In this document: positions 35,901-47,019 of the stretch, piece after piece
How the letters are laid out: each line of letters begins with the position of its first letter
How positions within the stretch are numbered: the stretch's first letter is position 1
Assembly (NCBI RefSeq): GCF_021869535.1
Contig: NW_026262659.1
Location: forward strand, 6,510,001-6,574,000
From: Mytilus californianus
Lineage: Eukaryota; Mollusca; Bivalvia; Mytilida; Mytilidae
DNA length: 64,000 nt
Reading direction: 5' to 3'
Notes under the pieces: generated by a model
Database searches by the model: none
What the model was told of the DNA's origin: nothing
The model's input: the letters and a program-made list of their open reading frames with translations, nothing else
Position numbers and translations under genes: made by a program

Positions 35901-38900
35901 ATGAAATACATTGTTATTTCCTGGTCGGATATTCTATGGTTGTAAAAATTACTCAATGTTACTGAAACGTATTCCCACGAAATTATAATATTTTACAATC
36001 TGTACTTCGATATTATTGATAAAGGTTATTAAAAGTCGCATCTAAATTATACGCTTTTTATTTAAATAACTAGATTCCGAAAAAGAAATGGAGAAACGAG
36101 GAAATACAAGCACTACTGAGGTTGCAAACGAAAGGATTTGTTCCCATGGTGTATGGAGTACTAGCACACGATGACAACTTAGCATTGTTATTGGAAATGA
36201 TAGATGGTTAGTTAGTCGAATTTGTTATTCAATTTATTTCAACTTTTCGCCATTAATTCATATTGAAATGAAAATCATATGGCTACCCTAAATGAGTAGT
36301 ACACTGAATAATAGTATTAGAAATTGAAAGAAACACACAATTTTTTTCATACAAACGTTAACTGAAAAGAAAATAGAATACAAAATGTAAAAAAATCAAA
36401 AAGAAATATAAAAAAAAAATCAAACAAAATAGAATTAAATCAGTGATTTTTTCCAAGAACAGAATTATATGTTTTTTTCAATAATTATAAGTATTAAGCA
36501 ATTATTACTTTAATTGGTAGAGCATTTTGGACATGTTCTTATTTTCAGGTGTTGTGTTGACCACTTACAGTGGAAACTTGTATGATAAAATACAATTGTT
36601 CCACTCATTGGTTGCAAAAGTATGCCAGTTGCACAAGGAAGACATATTCCATCAAGATTTGAAATGTTAAGTATACTTCGAAAAATATTTATTTCATTTT
36701 TAAAAGTACCAAAATTGTTGATATCTTTATTTTCCCATGAACTAATTGTCTTCGTATATAATTGATTTCTAGGCTTTTCTTGGAACATTTGACTTTTCGT
36801 TATTGTACAAATCGGACTATTAATATTTGCTAGGTTACAATTCCTATAAATATGTGGAAACAACTTAATAATTGACGCATTAAAAAAATGCTTGAGGCAG
36901 TCCTTACGATACCCGTCAATATGTTTGACACAGAAGTTCAGTTGATATATCTTGGGATAACACTAACGTAGTAAATAATTTCATTTTAAAAATTCATGAA
37001 TGAATTTTTAAATTCGGATTTGACATAAGCCATATGAATGAACAATTGCAATATCAATACAAATGAGTTTGAAAAACTACAGTTTTAGAAATACTTGTGT
37101 GATAAATCCTATTTTCTTGTTTGTAAGAGATGTTATTTTTTAATTTTAGATGGAAAATATCATATGTAAGATTATGTATGAAAATCTAAGAATGCTTTTG
37201 CAAATTACATCACAATATAAACAGTTTTAGGATAGTTGTTACTTGCTTGAGCGATTTTATTGCCATTCATACTACTTTAAGAAAAATGATTTTGCTTTAT
37301 CGCTCTGCCGGTTACCATTCAAGGAATGAATGCCATTTTTATGATTTATTTTACGAAATTAAAGCAATCATCCTTCACATTTTGCATGAAACGCAGAAGG
37401 GCTCATTGCTTTAAAATTTGGTCGTCACTTGCCTTCATTTCGCATAAACTTTCTAAAACATATCATTTTATTCTTAATTCTTATTTTTTCGGATCTTCAA
37501 AATCACACATACATATGTTATTAACATTTTGAATCTGAAAATTATTTTTTTAAACACATAACTGCGATCAGATGAAAGCAATAATCAATTTACGTCATAT
37601 ATCTGAGATTTGCACATTGAAGATGTCGATTTCAAAAAAGACAGCTCTTTGAATATTTATCAAATTTCAATATTGTCAAACATGTATGGCATAATTATTT
37701 TTACATGTTCTATCAATAATTCATATTTACAATATATATACTGTCAATTACTTTTTGTATTAACAGAATTGTGAACTTTTCAATACATAACTGTTAGCAC
37801 GAAGTTCATAAACAATGTGTAAAAATAGTATGGAATATATTAGGTGATTGGCGCTATTAATTTCACAACCTTGGGTTGTTTTCACATACTTTGGTAACAT
37901 ATGAACGTATCTAATGATGAATAATCTTTCAGCGAATAAGAGATCAGGGTTTGAATGAATTGAAAAATTACTGTAAATATTTGTTTATATTTAATAAATG
38001 CAGACTTTAAAACCTCTTATCGTTGGTAATGTTGACGAATGAGTGCTCGACCATGTTGTGTCGTTGTGGTATCATTTGTTTTGATATTTAGTGTACAGTT
38101 GTAATTAAATAAAAGATGGAGAAGGCATTATAATATAAGCTTTCTTTATAGATGATAACATATATAATATTGCTTAGTAGTTGCAAAATAAATTCAATTA
38201 AAGTCCACTTGTCCAACTATGGACATCAGTTGGTAATCCTGCTCGTCTATTGACACAAAACTGTAATCAATTGTGCCTCAGTCGACCCACTCTCCTCGCC
38301 GGCTTTGGACCATTGTTTCTTTGAACGAATAAACAATTCTACGATTACAAATATCAAAAGTAACTTCAACCCTTTTGTTACATGTTAGATTATTCTTCTT
38401 ATTTTTTTTTTATTGAAACATCAAAATATTCCAAACATTTATTAGAATAGCACTTTCACGAAATCTAGTTTTATGAATACATTTTGACCACGTGTTCCTA
38501 TACAATTCATCTGGAAGAACAGTCGATTCTAATTACAACTTTTTGTGCTGTTTTGACGTGTATGTTTACTTTTGGAGTAATATTCACCTCACGTAAAAAT
38601 TCTTTTTATAAGAGGTCTGTAGGGATCTGCATCTCTCACATTGCACAAAATACATAATTAGATTAACTGTGTTATACAATTATTATAGAAATTCTTCTTG
38701 CTTGTAATATCTGTTTAATTAGTTAACTACTTTTTAAATTTAATATGAAACATTCATTGACCAATTGATATGATTTTTTATATTTCAGTGTCTAATATTA
38801 TTGTACGAGATCCAAATGACCCTTCATCTGTCGTAATAATAGACTTTGGTTCGACAATTATGCAGAAATCAGACAAAAACCATTTAAGTATGTGTTACTT

Positions 38901-41900
38901 ATTAAATCAGCAATACAAGAAACACAAACACACACACACATATAGTAATTAGTCAGATCCAAACTAAATATAATGATAGACTGGAATTACAAATTGACTA
39001 GCTGAATAGGTGTTAAAGACATATTTAATTTCCTAATGGTTATCGTTTTTTTTTTTTACAAATTTAAACATATCTTAATAAAGAAAATTAAATCTGGATG
39101 ATGTTGACAGCAATGTTAGTTGGTTCATGTACTAAAAAAAATCAGGATTGAAATAGTGCATAAAAATCGGAATTCCAAATAACGGATATTAACAACAAAT
39201 TTTATTTGAATTATTGCTTCTTCAAATTGCAATACATACTAATGCAATACTGACAAAGTGCTTCCTTTTTAGGACCTATTACTGCATGTCTCTGTCCTCC
39301 AGATCTTGAACAGAGCTTGTTAAACAGATATCTACCTGTGAAGTTTGATGAGCAAGTAAAACGTCTTCTTGTTGCATGGGACAGCTGGCAGCTTGGTATG
39401 ATACTTTTCAATTTACTAACCAGAAAGAACCTACACATCAATGGCAAAGTCACTCAGGACAATCTTAACTTTACCAGAGAGAAAATGAAACAATATGTAA
39501 GTGCAATATATATTTTAATATGTGGGATTTTTGACTTTTACGAGTTAGAATTTTATGAGTTTATTTGGACAACATGTTTGAAAATAACTGTAAGCAGCTG
39601 CAATTAGTTAATTTATAAATACATTAATTAATTACTCAATTCATTCATTCATTTATGAATGTCTATGACAATAATATAGAGTACTATACATAAGCACAAT
39701 GTCGCAGTTGGTAATTTTAAATTGAAGTTGCTGGATTGCAATTCTTGATGTTTATCCATTCTTTAATCTTTACACTTAGTTTTTTGGGTTTCAGGAAGTT
39801 GTCATATAGTTATAACTAGTATCAAGCAAGGATGTATTCGTAAGGTTGCAGAACGTTGTCATATACCTATTGTTTGCTACAAGCAAGACTTTGTTTGTTG
39901 GGTTTCCGGAGGCTGTCAAATAGCGAGTTACAAGTAGGGCGTAGTTCGTGGGGGTTTCAGGAAGTTGATATGTAGCCAATAGCAAGAAAGTCTTATTTCG
40001 TATAGTTTCAGAATGTTGTAATATAGCTAGTTACACGAAAGAATAAGTAAGTGTATTGTCGTGAAGTTGTCATATAGCTATTAATAAGCATGACTTAGTT
40101 CGTAAAGTTTCAGAATGTTGTCATATAGCTAGTAACAAGAAAGAATTAGTTAGTGTGTTGTCGAGAAGTTGTCATATAGCTAATTATAAGCATGACTAAG
40201 TTCGTAAAGTTTCAGAAAATTGTCATATAGCTAGTAACATGTAAGAATTAGTTAATGTGTTGTCGTGAAGTTGTCATATAGCTAGTAATAAGAAAGAATT
40301 AGTTAGTGTGTTGTCGTGAAGTTGTCATATAGCTATTAATAAGCATGACTTAGTTCGTAAAGTTTCAGAATGTTGTCATATAGCTAGTAACAAGAAAGAA
40401 TTAGTTAGTGTGTTGTCGAGAGGTTGTCATATAGCTAATTATAAGCATGACTAAGTTCGTAAAGTTTCAGAAAATTGTCATATAGCTAGTAACATGTAAG
40501 AATTAGTTAGTGTGTTGTCGTGAAGTTGTCATATAGCTGATAATAAGCATGACTTAGTTCTTACAGCTTCAGAAATTTGTCATATATATAAAAAAGAAGA
40601 TGTGGTATGATTGCCAATGAAACAACTATTCACAAGGGACCAAATGACACAAAAACTAACACCTATAGGTAACCGTAAGGCTTTTAACAATGAACAAAGC
40701 ACATACAGCTAGTAATAAGTTAGAATTAGTTGGTGTGTTGTCGGGAAATTGTCATAAAGTTAATTTTAAGCATGACTTAGTTCGTATAGTTTCAGAAATT
40801 TGTCACATAGCTAGTTACAAGTAAGACTTTGGTTGCGAGGTTTCAGAAAGTTGTCATATGGCTAGTTACAAGTAAGACTTACACTACAAAAGTCTAAAAG
40901 TCTGAAAAGACCAGTTTTTGTCTTAATTTGCATGAATTTTTACTCGACATTCTCGAGAAGTATGACTTGTGTCTTAATTTTTCTTGACAAGTTCTCATTT
41001 ATATTAAATTTGTATGAAATTTACTCGACATATTCTCGACATTCTGAATATGGTCTTAAAATTTCTTGACAAATTCTTGACATTTGAATACTGTCTTGAA
41101 ATTTCTCGACATATTCTCGACATTCTTATTTTTTCTCAGTATGGCTTGACATATTCTGAACATTTTGAATCCTGTCTTAAATTTACTTGACAGTTCTGAG
41201 TTTTACAAATCATGACCAATATTCATGATATAATTTTAATCTTTATTTCTCTTTGTATGATATACTGTTGTTTCAAGTTACACTTCTTTACAACAAAAAT
41301 AAAAGTTGGGCATGTAAAATAATTGAAAATTTGTGTATATAAATATTTTTACAAATTCAAATATGGCTATGAAATCTAAAGTATAAAATAATTCAAATGT
41401 GGGTGTGTTGATATAAAACAATTTCAATGTGGGTTTTTAAATAATTACAAATTTTGATTCCTAAATCTTTTAAATTAAATGATTCAAACCAATCATACTG
41501 TAGACATATTTCATTCTACATTCATAATATTCAATGTTGATATGGTAAATAATTATTATACCAAAATATGGTTTATATAAATAGCAAATTATGATGATAT
41601 ACAAATCATTCATTTAACAGAAGAAAAATTTGTGTAATGTCATCTGTTGGAATATATTAAGTATTACACATGGACAGGATGTTCCCCATAAAATTAAGGT
41701 ATTCCACACCCCAGAGTACACGCAACTGTCAAATAGAAGTTATTGCTTTACCTGTAATCAGCCATACAACTTATCAGTTGACCGACCATGCCACTACAAT
41801 TTAAAAAGTTTGTTGATAGATGAAAATGAAAATCATCAGGAATAATAAAAAAAATGTATTAATAATGGGTCCCATCAATGATTTCTATAGAAATCATCGG

Positions 41901-44900
41901 TCTTATGAAATGGTTCTAAAACAGACATGCATAATATAGATCTAAACATTTTTTTCTTTTCAGGAAGGAGTTATCACAAATATTTATTTTTGATAAAAAA
42001 TTATAAAATTCAACATGTTCAACACTCAAATTTGAATAAAAAATGTTTTTGGGTTGTTCTAAAAAATGAATAAGGTTTTTGAATCAAGATGGGAACAAAT
42101 TCTTTGACCTAAACGAAAGCCCCCCCTCTTTTTTTAACCACACAAACCCAAAAGATGAATTGTGGGGTCCAAAAGAGATACAAGACACCTATTTTAGTAA
42201 AGCAAATTTGACTGGCAGTTTTGCGAACGGCAAAAATCTAAATGCTGTTTGTCAATACCTTCGACTTATATTCCAAGTGAAAACAATTACTTAAATGTTT
42301 AATAAAAATAAATCAAAATTAAACTACATGGGGGATTATTCAGGGTATTCCAACTTAGTTGCACCAAAAGGGTATCTTACTATACCAAATTAATCCTTGA
42401 TTCTTCAAAGTTTAGTTTAGCCATAATAAAAAGGAGTATACAACAGCAATAGAATGTCATAAACAGTGCAGAATAAGTCTGTTCACATTTCAGGCGAAAT
42501 TTATACTGTTGAGATAGTGTCAAGACATATTTAAGACTGTCAAGAATGTGTCGAGACATATTCAGACATTATTTAGAATGTCAAGAATAAGTCGAGACAT
42601 ATTCAGACATTATTAAGAATGTCAAGAATATGTCAAGACAGATCGAGACAAATTTAAGACAGTCAAGAATTGGTCGAGACTAATCCAGACTCTTATCAGA
42701 TGATACAGGAAGTGTCGAGAAATTTTAAGACAATGTTCATACTGTCAAGACACTTGTCAAGAAAAATGAAGAACCTTATTAGACAAATTCATACTATGTC
42801 AAGAATTTTTTTAAATTATTCAGACAAATTAAGAATGTCGAGTAAAAATTCATGCAAATTCAGACAAAAACTGGTCTTTTCAGACTTTTTGACTTTTGTA
42901 GTGTTAGTTTGGGAGGTTTCATGAAGTTGTCATACAGTCAGTAAAAAGAGAACTTACTAATATCTTGTTTTGGTTAATTATAATGTCATGTAGCTTGCAA
43001 AAAGTAAGATTAAGTTCTTGAGGTTTCAGGAAGTTGTCAAATCGCTAGCAACAAGCATACAATATGAAGTTTTACTATACCACATATAATCCTAATGATC
43101 CCTATGTAAATTTAGGTTACTCATACTTGAAGGCTGTTTTAGATTGACGGAGTCAATGGGAAAACCTTTTTTGTTTTTATTAAACCAGTTCATTTATTTT
43201 AAACTAGATTAATCGTCAGTTGTCGGACAAAGTTGATAAAATACCACCGAACATACTCCCAATATTGATAGGTCTTCTTGAAGTGGACTATAGGAAGAGA
43301 TTAACACCAGAATTCGTTCGAAATGAATTGAACAAGGATGTTACTTTTACAGGTAAAGTTTATTAATGGACATTTGTTTGTTGTTTAAACATGAAAAAAA
43401 AAGAATATTTTCAATAAATTGGAAACAGATGATACAAAACTGATTTAGTCAAAGTTGACTTTGTACGATTTTTTAAATATTTTATAATTCTATCATTTTT
43501 ATCGTCCCTATTATTCATAGCACCAAATGGATAGTCTATTCATCCAAGTCTTTTAAAAATATCTTCGGTTCGAAACAAATTTCCATATAGACCAATACTC
43601 TTATGAAATAACTTCCGAAAAGTCTGTTTTGGCTTAGCTGTATTTAGCAAAACTTTTAGGAATTTTAGGTCCTCAAAGCTCTTCAACTTCATGCTTTATT
43701 TGGCCTTTTTTTAACTTTTTTTTATTCGAGAGTCACTGATGAGTCTTTTGTAGACGAAACGCGCCTCTGGCGCAAATATAAAATTTCAATCCTGGTATTT
43801 ATGATGAGTTTATTTGGACCTGTTTGGAAAAAATTGCGATGACTCTGATACTATTTTTGTGTGTATATACTATTGTTGTTTTCCATTCGTTTGATGTGTT
43901 TGAGCTTTTGATTTTTCCATTTGATTAGGGACTTTCCGTTTTGAATATTCCTTTGAGTTCGTTTTTTGTTGTTGTTATACTTTTTGTATACTTTGTGTGA
44001 TTCCACTTGTATATATTAAGGAAGATTGATATACACAAAAATGTAGCTTAACACTGTTTCCTGTTCACAGTCAATAATTTCATCACTGGTTGTATGTAGT
44101 TATATCTCTACGTTTTTGTCAATTTAGGGTTTGGTGTTGATTGCAGATCTTTCATTGCCTTCATTTTTATTCGGTACTTTTTTCTAAAATGGAGGTGATT
44201 TAAAACCTCTCATTTTTTTTAAATATGTATTTTTCTATTGTTTAAATCTTATGTTGACCTTTTATGTGACATTTTTATTTTGGATATTTGTTTTATTATC
44301 TCAAGTTACCGTTAGAACACCTTTATTCATTCTAAAAGGCTACAACCTCCTCTTCCCACCATTTGAAAAGAAATCCTAATACAATATTTATTCAGCTTTT
44401 TCTTAGGAATATAGATTATAACCTAATATTTTATGGTGATTAAGGTTATAACACAATGTTGACAACTGTACCCGTATTTTTGACATGTTTACCTATTATG
44501 TCTGTTTGTTTTGTTCACACATTGTTGTCAACATAATGGAATTTTATGCGACTGTAATACAAGTGAGTGGTTTAGCTAGCTATAAACCCAGGTTTAATCC
44601 ACTATTTCTACATCAGAAAATGTCTGTACCAAGTCAGGAATATAACAGTTGTTATTCATTCGTTAGATGTGTTTGAGCTTTTGATTTTGCAATTCAATTA
44701 GAGACTTGAATTTTCCTCGGAGTTCTGTATTTTTGTTATTTTACTTTTTAGTTTTATTGTGTTTCATATTTTCAGCGTAGATAGAAGTCGTATGCTGGCA
44801 AAAAAATGACTGTAATCCCTACACGACCTAAAGTGCACACTTGATAAAACCTTAAGCAATTGAAGAGCGTTTTTTTCTGTTTTCTCAAAGAAGCCTTCAA

Positions 44901-45442
44901 CTCTGATAAAAAAAAAAACAACATCTACCTACAAGTTAAAGGCGGGTTCTAGCACAAGTGTGAACGGAATTCTTTGCTGGATGTTGATCAAGCCTCTTTT
45001 ACACATTGAAGACAAAAAATGCTTTGTAATATAACAAATTAAGGAGAAAAACGAAACACATTTCGGACAAATGCTGAAGATAAAACCAGAAAGAATTCAA
45101 AGAGTTAGAACCCGAAGTGCACATAACAATTTGAATGAAAAGACCTTATGAATAGTTCATTCAATTCGAAAGGACTATATACTAATTTCGTTACATCTGT
45201 GCTTTGAACAACAAAGAAAAAAAAACAGTTGCAACATCAACAAATAAGAGCCTATGAACGGCACACATTAAGCTAGCTACTGTCATACAATGTAAGACAA
45301 TGTTGTTGCTTATTACGGATACTTTAAGACATAGTAAAATTGACAAATGCAAACTTTAAAACGACAAGATGGCTGTACCAAAACATTTCATCAATGGATA
45401 TCTAACAGGAAATCATATAAAACATTTTTTTTTCCAGAGTAG
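32965..45442 (+). CDS. Divergent protein kinase, eight exons, ~482 aa
   Basis: Exons inferred from GT-AG sites with agreeing phases: 32965-33561, 33902-34030, 36074-36206, 36549-36665, 38789-38887, 39273-39496, 43208-43352, and 45438-45442 carrying only the last codon and TAG (least certain). Residues 1-150 are polar, Glu/Asp/Asn-rich and probably disordered. The kinase domain follows: a degenerate glycine loop SGGVGIV, beta-3 lysine in LARKT (241), alpha-C Glu in WRNEEIQALLRL (251/252), catalytic loop HQDLKLSN (321-328, Asp 323, Asn 328), DFG (344-346), CPPDLE in place of APE, alpha-F WDSWQLG (Asp 395), and a C-lobe helix ending DYRKRLT. All catalytic residues are kept, so activity is likely. 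The Gln in HQD and the poor glycine loop make it divergent, and I cannot assign a family. Introns hold repeats, including a CACTA element. Confidence 0.85.
34540..35130 (+). repeat. Dispersed repeat family A, long degenerate copy
   Basis: Lies in kinase intron 2. Blocks TTTCCAATGAGAAAACTAT, CATGGCCTTCAACAATGAG and TTACTGGCTCATGATCTGG follow the order of the copy at 53575-54130, ending with the shared block CAGTTACTGAAAGC. Confidence 0.7.
35750..35960 (-). pseudogene. LINE ORF2 fragment
   Basis: The minus-strand frame contains FDTAIVPISFYGSDL. This matches the conserved segment after the RT domain of LINE ORF2 (compare FDKAVVPILLYGSEIWG in the LINE at about 9645-9695). Only a short remnant remains, in kinase intron 2, antisense to the gene. 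Confidence 0.6.
36666..38788 (+). other. Kinase intron 4
   Basis: 2.1 kb of AT-rich sequence between GTTAAG and TATATTTCAG. No repeat or gene recognised; frames on either strand lack domains. Confidence 0.5.
39790..40575 (+). repeat. Higher-order minisatellite (~59 bp basic unit)
   Basis: The basic unit carries GTTGTCATATAGCTAGTAAC plus AAGAATTAGTTAGTG or AAGCATGACTTAGTTCG. Alternating unit types build a ~118 bp dimer, and a longer block from about 40055 is repeated from about 40305 almost unchanged. It lies in kinase intron 6. The array resumes at 40705-40881 and 42907-43060, so it was split by a family A repeat and a CACTA element. Confidence 0.88.
40583..40707 (+). repeat. Dispersed repeat family A inserted in the minisatellite
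   Basis: Contains GAAGATGTGGTATGATTGCC, AATGAAACAACTATTC and GGTAACCGTAAGGC, with minisatellite units on both sides. Confidence 0.85.
40882..42903. mobile_element. 2,022-bp CACTA (EnSpm)-type non-autonomous transposon
   Basis: Starts CACTACAAAAGTC and ends GACTTTTGTAGTG. Inverted similarity extends well beyond this on both sides (AAAGTCTGAAAAGACCAG, TTGCATGAATTTTTACTCG). It is flanked by the 3-bp duplication TTA (40879-40881 and 42904-42906). CACTA termini with a 3-bp target duplication define the CACTA/EnSpm superfamily. Both subterminal regions carry dense repeats of TTCTCGACA or TTCTTGACA, the sort of motif bound by CACTA transposases. No transposase is present in the interior. Confidence 0.88.
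41630..41845 (+). CDS. Short frame inside the CACTA element
   Basis: A 71-codon frame with YCFTCNQPYN and a downstream Cys, not recognised. Two single-base features resemble splice sites (AACAG before it, ATCAG near its end). It may be a captured host exon, a transposase remnant or chance. Confidence 0.2.
   Translation: MCNVICWNILSITHGQDVPHKIKVFHTPEYTQLSNRSYCFTCNQPYNLSVDRPCHYNLKSLLIDENENHQE
43600..43830 (+). repeat. Bivalve repeat with hammerhead-like core
   Basis: Contains CTGATGA (43736-43742), a 4-bp stem GTCT/AGAC around TTTGT, GAAA (43756-43759) and a short CGC/GCG stem, the order of a hammerhead ribozyme core. The base expected to be U before the cleavage site is C (43773) and no stem I is visible, so this copy should be inactive. 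It continues to CAATCCTGGTATTTATGATG. It lies in the last kinase intron. Confidence 0.6.
43870..44010 (-). repeat. Dispersed repeat family C, inverted partial copy
   Basis: TTCGTTTGATGTGTTTGAGC, TTTTGATTTTTCCATTTG and GGGACTTTCCGTTTTGAA are the reverse complement of blocks at 19740-19770 and 20820-20890. Confidence 0.75.
44480..44780 (-). repeat. Dispersed repeat family C, inverted copy
   Basis: Reverse complement of the blocks at about 20820-21060, including GTACCAAGTCAGGAATATAA and CGTTAGATGTGTTTGAGC. Confidence 0.75.
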
Positions 45443-45629
45443 TATATGAATGGTTGGACAGTGCCATGGTAGACTGTTAAATCGAAGCAAATTCAAATAC
45501 ATTCAGATTTTTGAAAGAAGATTACACTACTGATGATTTAAAACATATTAAATATGTTCTGATGAATATATGTGCTCTATTACATGTATCCATTCATGTA
45601 TATAATTATATATACCTTAGTTTATTTAT

Positions 45630-46120
45630 TTTGTATTTACATTGTATCATAGATCAAATTTATTTGTTCAGTGTATGTTCACTGGTGATAATATGTCTTT
45701 TGATTGAGTTAAGCCATTTCAATTGATATTTTATAGTATGTCTTTCTATGTTGTGATGTTACACTATTGTTTCAGATAATGGTGAAGGTATGGTACCATT
45801 AAAACGTTTAAACCCGCTGCAATTGTTTGCACCTGTCCTAAGTCAGGAATCTGACGTTCAGTAGTTGTCGTTTGTTGATGTGGTTCATAAGTGTTTCTCG
45901 TTTCTCGTTTGTTATATAGATTAGACCGTTGGTTTTCCCGTTTGAATGGTTTTACACTATTAATTTTTGGGGCCCTTTATAGCTTGCTGTTCGTTGTGAG
46001 ACAAGGATCCATGTTGAAGATCGTACTTTGACTCCATAATGGTTTACTTTTATAAATTTTGACTTGGATGGAGAGTTGCCTCATTGGCACTCATACCACA
46101 TCTTCTTATATCTATAAACT
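45630..46120 (-). repeat. Dispersed repeat family A, long copy
   Basis: Collinear with 14840-15355: ATCATAGATCAAATTTATTTG, GAGTTAAGCCATTTCAATTG, CGTTTAAACCCGCTGCA, GTTTGCACCTGTCCTAAGTC, then CATTGGCACTCATACCACA. It starts within the possible 3' UTR of the kinase. Confidence 0.85.
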
Positions 46121-47019
46121 AAGCGACGTTGAAACTGTAAATTTCTCAACCTTTTTTTTTTAAACCTGTCTCTGCGTTTTCTCTTGATTATTTTATTGTA
46201 TATTCTTCCCAGTCATTTTGATTTCCCATTAATTGAGATCGGAAAGGATGGTCTTGAGTGCTAAAATAGTTCAACCAAATCGCAATGTGACTATCCCAGG
46301 TCAGGAACCTTAATAGTGGTTCAATTTAATTGATTTTTTTTGGTTCTAGAAAGTTTATGTTTATGTCGGGAATTTGGTTTGTTCTGTTTTTTTGGGGGGA
46401 TTTACTAAGGAACCCGAAAGGACTTTTTGAAGCCTGACTTAGAGTACAGACAAGTATTGGAGTTCGTTAAATGATATTTGTTTTGTTTTTTTGGTTGCTC
46501 CTTTATGTAATGAAAGAGAACTTTTGAGTGTGTCCGATGCCCTTTTCTAGATTACAACAAAAACCCTCAACTCGAAAGCGATTGATGAATAAATATATAG
46601 AAACGTTTTATGACCAAAATGGTCCATAAAAGAATTGCAGAAAAACAAATGAATGAGGGAGCTGAAGTCTTTATTTCTAATGGATTGAGAGGTTTCATAA
46701 AATATATTCAAGTTTATAAGTTCAGAAATAAATATGACATAATAAGAGTGAACTTAGACACTTCTCGTGAAAGATTTTTGTTTTATTTTATCTAATTATC
46801 GATAAAGAACAACGTATGTAATATTTCATTATGTTTTATTAATTTCAAAGTATTTTGAAGTACAATTTGTTCATTAAACAATTATAAATGAATGCATTTA
46901 AATTTGCCCATCAAATTTTCAGTATTCAAACAAACAATTTAAATAAATATTGTAACTTTGTAGTATGTTTTGATACTGTTTGTAATTTGTTTCTTTGAAC
47001 TGCTGAAACATTCAATATG
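46121..47019. other. Stretch without recognised gene
   Basis: AT-rich; the 61-codon frame near 46610 has no recognisable domain. Confidence 0.4.

Noticed and set aside
36510..36863. 117-codon minus-strand frame
   Set aside because: It is antisense to kinase exon 4 and its intron, with no recognisable domain.
38929..38942. Significant AC microsatellite
   Set aside because: Only a few repeats long; not worth a separate feature.
43736..43775. Active hammerhead ribozyme at this locus
   Set aside because: The required A-U pair before the cleavage site is A-C and stem I does not form; only an ancestral or family-level ribozyme is plausible.
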